Assembly: GCA_964491375.1 (NCBI GenBank)
Contig: CAZBGL010000072.1
Coordinates: forward strand, 1 to 8,892
Origin: CAZBGL01 sp964491375
GTDB taxonomy: Bacteria; Desulfobacterota; Deferrisomatia; Deferrisomatales; Deferrisomataceae
Reading direction: 5' to 3'
Length of the DNA: 8,892 bases
A program made the translations under genes and the position numbers. A model generated the notes under the pieces. It saw only the letters and a program-made list of their open reading frames with translations, was not told where the DNA came from and did no database searches. Shown piece by piece: positions 1 through 5,032 of the stretch; position 1 is the stretch's first letter; every line of letters starts with the position of its first letter.

Positions 1-140
1 CCGAGTCCACGATCCGCGATGCCGACATGACCTACGAGATGGCCGAGTTCACCAAGTACCAGATCATGATGCAGGCGGGCACGGCCATGCTCGCGCAGGC
101 CAACCAGATACCCAACAACATCCTGCAGTTGTTGAGGTAA
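1..140 (+). CDS. fliC: Flagellin, C-terminal fragment (cut by left window edge)
   Basis: These are the last 46 codons of a flagellin, the structural subunit of the flagellar filament. The reading frame begins at base 3 and ends with TAA at 138-140. The peptide contains DADMTYEMAEFTKYQIMMQ and then GTAMLAQANQIPNNILQLLR. This is the conserved C-terminal D0 helix of flagellins, including the AxxMLAQANQxPxxxLxLLR signature that packs in the filament core and is recognised by the chaperone FliS. Everything upstream is outside the window, including the N-terminal helix, the variable surface domain and the promoter. A strong terminator follows 12 bases after the stop, so the flagellin transcript probably ends here, separate from flaG-fliD-fliS. 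The symbol could equally be flaA, flaB or hag. The family assignment is secure. Confidence 0.96.
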   Translation, partial: ESTIRDADMTYEMAEFTKYQIMMQAGTAMLAQANQIPNNILQLLR

Positions 141-152
141 GTTCGGTCACTC

Positions 153-185
153 AACGGACGGGGGGCACATCCCCCGTCCGTTTTT
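153..185 (+). terminator. Rho-independent terminator after flagellin
   Basis: A perfect GC-rich inverted repeat, CGGACGGGGG (155-164) with CCCCCGTCCG (171-180), encloses a six-base loop, GCACAT. A153 and A154 extend the pairing into the run of five T at 181-185. This is a textbook intrinsic terminator. It lies 12 bases after the flagellin stop codon and insulates the highly expressed flagellin gene from flaG. Confidence 0.93.
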
Positions 186-267
186 CGCTAGGAAGGGACA
201 GAACCCCGGAACACTCACCAGGTTGAGATGCCAATCCCGGCCGGTCTCCGATTGTTGAACGGCAAGA

Positions 268-289
268 CGTAGGCTTCCGGCCGTAGGCT
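268..289 (+). repeat. Short direct repeat CGTAGGCT x2 upstream of flaG
   Basis: The octamer CGTAGGCT occurs at 268-275 and again at 282-289, a 14-base period, ending just before the flaG Shine-Dalgarno (296-300). It is the only notable structure I see between the terminator and flaG. It may be part of an operator or leader element, or it may be chance. No convincing sigma28, sigma54 or sigma70 promoter is visible in this 120-base gap, so how flaG is transcribed remains open. Confidence 0.3.
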
Positions 290-307
290 AGAAATGGAGG
301 CAGGACC

Positions 308-691
308 ATGAACGTGCAAGCGGTTTCGGACCTCACCATCCGCGGGTCGCCCCCGGAGGTAACAGGAGCCGTCCAACCCGCAAGGGAGGCAACGGATCGT
401 CCCGCCCCAACGGCTCGCCACTTGTCGGGACAGGAGCCGGAGGGAGCGCGGGCCGGGCGTCAGCCCGACCCGAACGAGATGCGGCAGGCCGTGGAGGCCC
501 TGAACGGGTTTCTGCGCGCCAACGAGAGTCACATCCAGTTCGCCCTTCACGAGAAGATGAAACAACTCATGGTCCAGGTGATCGACGACCGCACCCAAGA
601 GGTGATCAAGACGTTTCCGCCCGAGGAACTTCTGGATCTGGCCGCGAAGATTCGCGAACTGGTCGGTGCGCTGCTGGACCAGAAGGGGTAG
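308..691 (+). CDS. flaG: FlaG family flagellar protein
   Basis: This 127-aa protein is of the FlaG family, which lies beside flagellin and cap genes in many bacteria and affects filament length; its exact biochemical role is not settled. Residues 15-57 are a Pro/Ala/Arg-rich, probably disordered leader. Residues 58-125 form the FlaG domain: an amphipathic helix (AVEALNGFLR), then a beta strand and turn with the family pattern VxDxxTxEVIxxxPPEExL, seen here as VIDDRTQEVIKTFPPEE at 91-107, then a C-terminal helix. The ATG at 308 has a clear Shine-Dalgarno GGAGG (296-300) seven bases upstream. The gene is followed after 81 bases by fliD, and the order flaG-fliD-fliS is the common one. It has no signal peptide or membrane segment. 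Confidence 0.9.
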   Translation: MNVQAVSDLTIRGSPPEVTGAVQPAREATDRPAPTARHLSGQEPEGARAGRQPDPNEMRQAVEALNGFLRANESHIQFALHEKMKQLMVQVIDDRTQEVIKTFPPEELLDLAAKIRELVGALLDQKG

Positions 692-756
692 ATGGGCAGT
701 GACGAGTGATGCGCCGACAAAAATTCCCAACCCGATGAGGGGGCACCCGCACCCAT

Positions 757-764
757 CACGGAGG
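757..764 (+). promoter_or_regulatory. fliD ribosome binding site inside a CsrA-type sequence motif
   Basis: The fliD Shine-Dalgarno GGAGG (760-764) lies eight bases before the ATG at 773. It is embedded in CACGGAGG, which fits the CANGGANG pattern bound by CsrA/RsmA-family translational regulators. Unlike the site before fliS, the flanking bases do not form a clear hairpin (T756 faces T765). A CsrA role is therefore only a possibility; its function as a ribosome binding site is clear. Confidence 0.4.
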
Positions 765-772
765 TTCAAGCC

Positions 773-2164
773 ATGCCGGGCACCATCAGTTTCGACGGTT
801 TGGCATCAGGGCTCAACATCACCGAGATCGTGGACAAGCTCATGGAGGTCGAGAGCCGGCCCAAGATCCTCAAGGAGGCCGAGAAGACCCGGTACGAAAA
901 CCAACTGGAGGCATGGCGGGAACTCAACACCAAACTTCTCACACTGAGAGAGAAGGCGCGGGAGCTGTGGCGAGCCTCCACATGGAACACGCTCACAGCC
1001 ACGAGTTCCGACTCCACCGTGCTCACGGCCACGACGTCATCCAGCGCCTCGCCCGGCACTTACACCCTCCAGGTCACCCAACTGGCCCAACAGCACATGA
1101 TCGCCAGTGAGGCATTTTCCTCCACCAGCGACACGGTGGGAACCGGCAACCTCGTCATCACCGTAAACGGTGCCTCCACCACCATCAGCCTGGACGGCAC
1201 CCAGACGCTGTCGGACCTGGCCAACTCCATCAACACCCAAACGGATGTGGATGTGACCGCGTCGATCGTGAACGACGGTACCGGTTATCGACTGGTTCTC
1301 ACCTCGGACAACTCGGGTGCCGGTTACGCGATCTCGCTCCAGCGGGACTCGGGCGTGACCATTTTCGACGACCCCTCCCTGGGGCAGTCCAACGGCGCTC
1401 CTACCCCTGCTTACTACGACGAACTTCAGGCGGCACAGGACGCGAGCATCCAGTTTGGTTCCGGGGCCGATCCGATGACCGTGACCTCCTCGACCAATAC
1501 GGTCACCGGTGTGATCGAAGGGGTGACGTTGAACCTTCTGTCAGCCGCGCCCGGGACGAATGTCACGCTCACGATCTCCCGCGACTCGAGCGGCATGGAG
1601 GAAAAGATCCAAGAGTTCGTGGATGCGTACAACGATGCATGGGAGTTCATACAGCAGCAAACAGCCTATGACGAAGAGACCGAGACCCGCGGGGTCTTGA
1701 TGGGGGATCTCACGATCACCACGATCAAGACACGCCTCCAAAGCATTATCGGTGATTCCGTGGACACGGGGGGCACGTACACGACCCTGCGCAGCATCGG
1801 CATCACGATGGAAGACGACGGGACCCTAGAATTCGATTCGTCCGACTTTTCGACTGCAGTCCAGACGGACTCCGAGTCCGTGGAGGCGATCTTCCGGGCC
1901 ACTGATGGCATCAGCGAACAGTTGAGCGACTACCTCTGGGACCTCACCAAACCGTATGGAACCATCGACAGCCGGGAGGATGCCCTCGACACCGTCATCG
2001 AACGTCTCGAAGAGCGCATCAGCGAAATGGAAGAGAGGCTAGAGGAACGACGAGAAAGCTTGCTCGAACAGTTTTACAGAATGGAGGCCACAATCAGCTC
2101 ATTCAACAACCAAAGCGCATCTCTTTCGAATGCCATCTCTGGACTCAACAAAAATTGGAAATGA
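773..2164 (+). CDS. fliD: Flagellar filament cap protein FliD (HAP2)
   Basis: FliD forms the cap at the distal tip of the filament and folds exported flagellin subunits into place. The product is 463 aa, within the family's usual length. The N-terminus carries the FliD_N signature ISFDGLASGLNITEIVDKLM (residues 5-24), followed by a helix-rich stretch to about residue 70. The middle (about 75-390) is rich in Ser, Thr, Asp and Gly, as expected for the exposed domains, and includes SPGTYTLQVTQLAQQHMI, a typical FliD_N segment. Residues about 400-440 form a charged coiled coil (ERLEERISEMEERLEERRES). The protein ends in a Ser/Asn-rich C-terminal helix like the one FliT-type chaperones bind in enterics. 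The ATG at 773 has GGAGG at a good distance. It has no signal peptide, consistent with type III export. fliS follows after 55 bases. Confidence 0.97.
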   Translation: MPGTISFDGLASGLNITEIVDKLMEVESRPKILKEAEKTRYENQLEAWRELNTKLLTLREKARELWRASTWNTLTATSSDSTVLTATTSSSASPGTYTLQVTQLAQQHMIASEAFSSTSDTVGTGNLVITVNGASTTISLDGTQTLSDLANSINTQTDVDVTASIVNDGTGYRLVLTSDNSGAGYAISLQRDSGVTIFDDPSLGQSNGAPTPAYYDELQAAQDASIQFGSGADPMTVTSSTNTVTGVIEGVTLNLLSAAPGTNVTLTISRDSSGMEEKIQEFVDAYNDAWEFIQQQTAYDEETETRGVLMGDLTITTIKTRLQSIIGDSVDTGGTYTTLRSIGITMEDDGTLEFDSSDFSTAVQTDSESVEAIFRATDGISEQLSDYLWDLTKPYGTIDSREDALDTVIERLEERISEMEERLEERRESLLEQFYRMEATISSFNNQSASLSNAISGLNKNWK

Positions 2165-2200
2165 AATAGTTACCACATCGGGCCGGGATTGGCTGTTTTA

Positions 2201-2218
2201 CACCACATGGAGGTGGTG
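2201..2218 (+). promoter_or_regulatory. CsrA/RsmA-type hairpin sequestering the fliS ribosome binding site
   Basis: CACCAC (2201-2206) and GTGGTG (2213-2218) are perfectly complementary and form a six-base-pair stem around the hexaloop ATGGAG (2207-2212). The loop and its closing C-G pair read CATGGAGG, an exact match to CANGGANG, with GGA displayed in the loop. This is the structure established for high-affinity CsrA/RsmE binding. The same GGAGG is the Shine-Dalgarno of fliS, whose ATG begins two bases after the stem. The hairpin and motif are directly visible; CsrA binding and repression are inferred, because no csrA gene is in the window. Confidence 0.55.
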
Positions 2219-2219
2219 A

Positions 2220-2672
2220 ATGACAAACAGAAACAGCGTCGAGGCCTACACGAAAACCCAGATATCCACAACGATGAGCCAGAAACAGCTCATCGTGATG
2301 GCCTACGACGGCATTCTTCGTTTTCTGAACCAGGCCTTGGAACACATGCGAAACGGCGAGATCGAGCCCAAGTACGAGAAACTCCAGAAGGCCCGGGCCG
2401 TGATCCAGGAACTCGCCAGCACCCTCAACCTGGAAGAAGGGGGTGAGATCGCCCGGAACCTGTGGAACCTGTACGTGTTCTTCATGCAAAAGATCACCGA
2501 AGCGAACCTCACCAACGACCCGGCCCACGTGGAAGGTATTCTTCCGGCGATCCAGGCCCTTCGGGACGCATGGGCCGAAATGGAGGTGCCCGAGGACGAC
2601 GCCCGGGCCCAGGCCCTGGACCGGCGTGTTCCCCTGACCGAAGAGGGCACCCGCCTGAGCGTGACCGGATGA
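2220..2672 (+). CDS. fliS: Flagellin export chaperone FliS
   Basis: FliS is a cytoplasmic chaperone that binds the C-terminal helix of flagellin, prevents premature polymerisation and helps deliver it to the export gate. The 150-aa product shows the family signature at both ends of its helical bundle. Residues 7-36 (VEAYTKTQISTTMSQKQLIV...AYDGILRFL) match the conserved AYxxxQxxTxxxxxLIxMxYDGxxxxL block. Residues 69-96 (LNLEEGGEIARNLWNLYVFF...) match the LxxEKGGExAxNLxxLYxYM block. The core ends near residue 122; about 28 further residues (MEVPEDDAR... onward) make it longer than the usual 120-135 aa. The ATG at 2220 follows GGAGG (2209-2213), which lies in a hairpin loop. The stop overlaps the next gene by four bases (ATGA), implying translational coupling. 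Confidence 0.96.
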   Translation: MTNRNSVEAYTKTQISTTMSQKQLIVMAYDGILRFLNQALEHMRNGEIEPKYEKLQKARAVIQELASTLNLEEGGEIARNLWNLYVFFMQKITEANLTNDPAHVEGILPAIQALRDAWAEMEVPEDDARAQALDRRVPLTEEGTRLSVTG

Positions 2673-3121
2673 CGTCCATGGCCCGGCACGCGGTCCCGCC
2701 CGACACCCTGACCGCCACCCTGGAGGCGATCGTGGAGGCCCAGATCGCCGAGTGTCGCGCCATCCTACGAGCCACCCAGCAGGTGGAGGAGGCCGTGGGC
2801 CGGCTGGATTTCGGCGCCGTGGACCGCGCCATGGCCGACCGCGCCCGTGCCATGGAACGCATCGGGGAACTCGAAGCAGAGGCCGCCGAGCTCCGGGGGC
2901 GGGCGTTCGAACCGCCCCCGGACCTGGAAAAGCGTCTTGCCGAGCTGAGGAGCCTGGTGCGAGCGGTGGAACGTGCGGACCGGAAGGCCCGGGAAACCGC
3001 TCAGAAGGCCCTCCACGGGATCCGGCAACAGCTCCGGGAACTGGCTCGCGGCCACCAGGGACTACAGGGCTATCGACCACATGGGCCTCCCTTGCCGCGC
3101 TTCACCGACCGAAGGGGTTGA
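2669..3121 (+). CDS. FlgN/FliT-like flagellar chaperone candidate (coiled coil)
   Basis: This 150-aa protein is almost wholly alpha-helical. Charged, Ala-rich heptad-like helices span residues 14-75 (IVEAQIAECRAILRATQQVE, then AMADRARAMERIGELEAEAA) and 84-130. A short basic tail ends PRFTDRRG (143-150) and is rich in Pro and aromatic residues. Size, helix content, lack of membrane segments and position directly after fliS fit FlgN- or FliT-type export chaperones, which bind the C-terminal helices of hook-associated or cap proteins. I recognise the class rather than a specific family. The ATG at 2669 overlaps the fliS stop (ATGA), so the two are probably translationally coupled; ATG 2678 is an alternative start three codons later. 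FliT for FliD, or FlgN for FlgK/FlgL, are both possible. Confidence 0.65.
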   Translation: MTSMARHAVPPDTLTATLEAIVEAQIAECRAILRATQQVEEAVGRLDFGAVDRAMADRARAMERIGELEAEAAELRGRAFEPPPDLEKRLAELRSLVRAVERADRKARETAQKALHGIRQQLRELARGHQGLQGYRPHGPPLPRFTDRRG

Positions 3122-3162
3122 GGGACTACCCACATTCCCACGCCGGTCTCCGCGCACCCACC

Positions 3163-3183
3163 GGCGGATTCTGATATCCTGCC
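3163..3183 (+). promoter_or_regulatory. Hairpin or extended -10 element just before the second chaperone gene
   Basis: The gene at 3187 has no Shine-Dalgarno. The bases before it can be read in two ways. First, GGCGGAT (3163-3169) pairs with ATCC (3176-3179) and GCC (3181-3183), with T3180 bulged, giving a seven-pair hairpin. Second, TGATATCCT (3172-3180) is an extended -10 box (TGn then TATCCT) with no recognisable -35. If transcription began from it, the mRNA would be leaderless or nearly so. Neither reading is proven. Confidence 0.25.
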
Positions 3184-3186
3184 TCC

Positions 3187-3603
3187 ATGAGCGCGCATAC
3201 GGACCCCTCCGAGACCCTTTCAGCGCTGCATCGTTGCCTGGAGGCCTACCAGGGGCTGCTGGACTTGGCTGGGGAGCAGGAACGGATCTTGGCCGAGGGA
3301 AGGATGGCCGACCTCCCGCCCCTGCTCCTTCGCAAGGCGGAACTGGTGGAGCAGGCGAGGCTCCACCTCGGGCAGGTGCGGGACGCGCCTTCCGAGGCGA
3401 GGGCGCAGCAGGCCTTCCGGTCGGGCGTGGAAACGCTCCGCTCCCTCATGGCCCGGCTGGTGGAGATCGAGGAGAGGTGCGCCAGGGTGATGATGCCGAA
3501 GGCCGTGGCCAGTTCAAGGGCACAGGCTGCCGCCGCATACCGGGCCCAGGGATCCCCAGCGGCCGGCTCGGGCTCGGGCCACCGGCCAAAGGCCCCACGG
3601 TAA
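3187..3603 (+). CDS. Second small FlgN/FliT-like helical protein
   Basis: This 138-aa protein has helices at about residues 8-70 (TLSALHRCLEAYQGLLDLAG, then a segment with ERILAEGRMADLPPLLLRKA) and 74-120, and a low-complexity Ala/Gly/Ser/Pro tail (119-138). The pattern of an N-terminal helix, a short xxGxxxxLxxLLxxKxxLV segment and a second long helix is that of FlgN/FliT-type chaperones, in which the LLxxKxxL region is typical. It follows the other chaperone candidate by 65 bases and precedes a likely terminator, so it closes the filament-assembly block. It is not an obvious copy of its neighbour. Its client could be FliD, FlgK, FlgL or another exported protein. The ATG at 3187 lacks a Shine-Dalgarno but is the only start upstream of the first helix. 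Confidence 0.6.
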   Translation: MSAHTDPSETLSALHRCLEAYQGLLDLAGEQERILAEGRMADLPPLLLRKAELVEQARLHLGQVRDAPSEARAQQAFRSGVETLRSLMARLVEIEERCARVMMPKAVASSRAQAAAAYRAQGSPAAGSGSGHRPKAPR

Positions 3604-3606
3604 GGG

Positions 3607-3643
3607 CCCGGGAACCGCTCCGGCTTTCCGAACGGGATTTTTT
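3607..3643 (+). terminator. Probable intrinsic terminator closing the fliD-fliS block
   Basis: Just after the stop of the second chaperone gene, CCCG (3607-3610) pairs with CGGG (3633-3636) and GGAA (3611-3614) with TTCC, with a three-base bulge (GAA) on the 3' side and an inner CCG/CGG pairing. Six T follow at 3638-3643. The stem is bulged, so efficiency may be moderate. It sits immediately before a sigma28-type promoter, marking a transcription boundary. Confidence 0.5.
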
Positions 3644-3662
3644 GTGGGGGGCGGATTTTTCC

Positions 3663-3690
3663 TAAAGTCATGCCCGTCGCGTGCCGATCC
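3663..3690 (+). promoter_or_regulatory. Sigma28 (FliA) promoter for the FlgM-like gene
   Basis: TAAAGTCA (3663-3670), a 12-base spacer and GCCGATCC (3683-3690) closely match the enteric sigma28 consensus TAAAGTTT-N11-GCCGATAA; the spacer is one base longer than ideal. Transcription would start near 3697, about 35 bases before the ATG at 3732. The same box, with the exact 11-base spacer, recurs at 5033-5059. The element overlaps the longer open frame beginning at 3681, which argues for the internal ATG as the real start. Confidence 0.75.
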
Positions 3691-3731
3691 GTAGGGGTGA
3701 CGGAGCAGACCCTCATCCCAGGGACGGGACC

Positions 3732-4073
3732 ATGGGCATTTCCGAGTTCACCGTACACAACGTCCTGAGGACGTATGCCCGCCAGGACAAGCTGGCTCGG
3801 GTCCAGAGAATCAAGAATCGCCCGGTTTCCAAGCCCACAGGGGCGGTGGACCAGGTGAGCCTGAGTCAGGCCGGTCGGAAGATCCAGTGGCTCGGACAGT
3901 TCGCGGGCGAGCTTGTGGCACGTCAGCATCCGGATCTGGACGGAGACGCTGCAGCGGACAAGGTCCGCAGAACCCGGGATGATCTCCTGTCCCGACACCG
4001 GGACGAGGTGCTGGACGAAGGCCTTCCGCCCGAAACGTTCGAGGCCCGCCTGCGGGCCATCTACCTCGGGTAG
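3732..4073 (+). CDS. Small sigma28-controlled protein, candidate FlgM-like anti-sigma factor
   Basis: This is a 113-aa soluble, charged, mostly helical protein that I cannot place in a family with certainty. Residues 1-30 (MGISEFTVHNVLRTYARQDK followed by a basic stretch) form a helix and a basic linker. Residues 40-52 (DQVSLSQAGRKIQ) resemble the V-x-LS-xx-A/G-xK segment of FlgM proteins. Residues 68-113 are helices ending ETFEARLRAIYLG. The G-x-Y-x-V-D...A...L ending of classical FlgM is absent. The context is strong: a sigma28 promoter lies directly upstream and fliA (sigma28) directly downstream, as for an anti-sigma28 factor in a feedback loop. The ATG at 3732 has a weak AGGGA (3720-3724); the longer start at 3681 lies inside the promoter. 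It could instead be an unrelated flagellar accessory protein. Confidence 0.55.
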   Translation: MGISEFTVHNVLRTYARQDKLARVQRIKNRPVSKPTGAVDQVSLSQAGRKIQWLGQFAGELVARQHPDLDGDAAADKVRRTRDDLLSRHRDEVLDEGLPPETFEARLRAIYLG

Positions 4074-4117
4074 GGACCGGGCTCCTGCTCCGCCCGTCCA
4101 CCCGGAGGGCCGCTTCG

Positions 4118-4146
4118 TTGACACCTCTCCCGGCGAATGCTAGCAT
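4118..4146 (+). promoter_or_regulatory. Sigma70-type promoter for fliA
   Basis: TTGACA (4118-4123) is a perfect -35 box. After a 17-base spacer comes TAGCAT (4141-4146, four of six matching TATAAT), preceded by TG at 4138-4139 as an extended -10. Transcription would start near 4153. The ATG at 4137, the first start of the open frame, falls inside this promoter and so cannot be the start on this transcript. fliA would thus be under the housekeeping sigma factor and independent of the sigma28 promoter upstream. Confidence 0.7.
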
Positions 4147-4187
4147 ACGCCTCCGTTTCGAATTCCTTCCTGATGACGGCCTCCTGG

Positions 4188-4943
4188 ATGCACTCCCGAG
4201 GAGAGACGGCCATTTCGGCGAGCGAATCCCAGAAATCGAGGGACGAGCTCATCGAGGAGTACGCGCCCCTCGTCAAGTACATCGCGGAGCGCCTGTCGGC
4301 CAGACTTCCCGCCTCTATCGACGTGGAGGACCTGATCAGCACGGGGGTCCTCGGTCTCATCGACGCCATTGACAAGTTCGTCCCGGACCGGGGGGTCAAG
4401 TTCAAGACGTATGCCGAGTTCCGGATCCGCGGCGCCATGCTGGACTACCTCCGGCGACAGGACTGGGCCCCCCGGTCGATGCGCCGCAAGGAGCGGGAAC
4501 TGGCCCAAGTCTTCCGTCAGCTCGAACAGAAGCTGAAACGGCCCGCCACCCACGAAGAGGCTGCCGAGGCCATGGGCCTGAGCATGGAGGAGTTCAACAA
4601 CCTCCTGTACAAGGCCCGGGGGCTCTCCCTCTTGTCGCTCAACCGGCCCAGCGGCGAGGTGGATGACGACGAGGAGGCCCGGGAGCTGGGTGAGTACATT
4701 CCGGACGACCCCGACAAGAACCCGTTCGAACTCCTGAAGAAGCAGGAGGTGCGGGAGCTGCTGGCCCGGAAGATCGACGAGCTTCCTGAAAAAGAGGCCA
4801 TGGTGATCAAGCTCTACTACTTCAACGAGCTCACCATGAAGGAAGTGGGCAAGATTCTAGGGGTCACGGAGTCCCGGGTCAGCCAGCTCCATTCTGCCGC
4901 GATCCTGAGGCTCCGGGGGTTGCTCGAAGAACTCATGTCGTGA
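4188..4943 (+). CDS. fliA: RNA polymerase sigma factor for flagellar genes, sigma28 (FliA)
   Basis: FliA directs RNA polymerase to late flagellar promoters. Counting from the ATG at 4188 (251 aa): region 2 is at about 20-92, including YAPLVKYIAERLSARLP, DVEDLISTGVLGLIDAIDKF and the highly conserved FKTYAEFRIRGAMLDYLRRQ followed by DWAPRS; region 3 is at about 95-150; region 4 is at 195-248 with the helix-turn-helix TMKEVGKILGVTESRVSQLH. Length and order fit FliA. The start is uncertain. ATG 4137 lies in the promoter. ATG 4173 and ATG 4188 are inside the predicted transcript but lack a Shine-Dalgarno. The best Shine-Dalgarno, AGGAG (4199-4203), precedes an in-frame ATT at 4212 that would give 243 aa. 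Its neighbours are the candidate antagonist upstream and a sigma28 promoter for fliM downstream. Confidence 0.97.
   Translation: MHSRGETAISASESQKSRDELIEEYAPLVKYIAERLSARLPASIDVEDLISTGVLGLIDAIDKFVPDRGVKFKTYAEFRIRGAMLDYLRRQDWAPRSMRRKERELAQVFRQLEQKLKRPATHEEAAEAMGLSMEEFNNLLYKARGLSLLSLNRPSGEVDDDEEARELGEYIPDDPDKNPFELLKKQEVRELLARKIDELPEKEAMVIKLYYFNELTMKEVGKILGVTESRVSQLHSAAILRLRGLLEELMS
4199..4214 (+). promoter_or_regulatory. Strong Shine-Dalgarno facing an in-frame ATT (possible AUU start of fliA)
   Basis: AGGAG (4199-4203) is followed after eight bases by ATT (4212-4214), in frame with fliA and nine codons before the conserved RDELIEEYAPLV block. No other in-frame start lies between here and that block. 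The two upstream ATGs (4173, 4188) have no Shine-Dalgarno, while flaG, fliD, fliS and fliM in this window all have one. AUU is a rare but known start codon, as in infC, and gives low, factor-sensitive initiation. Confidence 0.35.
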
Positions 4944-4962
4944 CCCGTGGCGGGGGGCCGGT

Positions 4963-4988
4963 CCGGGCCGCCCGGTCGTGCCCGTTTT
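4963..4988 (+). terminator. Weak terminator candidate after fliA
   Basis: CCGGG (4963-4967) and CCCGG (4971-4975) can form a five-pair stem with a three-base loop, 19 bases after the fliA stop. The only T run (4985-4988) is short and lies nine bases past the stem. The region is GC-rich and could fold in several ways. I list it because some termination before the promoter at 5033 would be expected, but the signal is poor. Confidence 0.25.
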
Positions 4989-5032
4989 CCCTTTCCCTTC
5001 ATCACCCCGGGCGGACGGATGATGCTCCCGGG

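Noticed and set aside
261..274. GG-N10-GC spacing reminiscent of a sigma54 promoter before flaG
   Set aside because: Only the invariant dinucleotides fit; the -12 side lacks TTGC and the -24 side lacks TGGCAC.
713..720. GCCGACAA, a near match to the sigma28 -10 box, upstream of fliD
   Set aside because: No TAAA-like -35 box lies 11-12 bases further upstream; the bases there read GGGCAGTG.
1466..1473. GCCGATCC identical to the -10 of the two sigma28 promoters
   Set aside because: It lies inside the fliD coding region and has no TAAA-type -35 at the right distance.
2172..2208. Repeated ACCACAT (2172-2178 and 2202-2208), 30 bases apart, between fliD and fliS
   Set aside because: It is short, and the second copy is explained by the stem and loop of the fliS hairpin.
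2145..3080. Long open frame on the - strand opposite fliS and the first chaperone gene
   Set aside because: It is low-complexity Pro/Gly/Arg-rich translation typical of the antisense frame of high-GC genes; the + strand genes here are recognised families.
3681..3731. Longer N-terminus for the FlgM-like gene starting at 3681
   Set aside because: The start lies inside the sigma28 promoter, and the extra residues (MPIRRGDGADPHPRDGT) look like translated leader.
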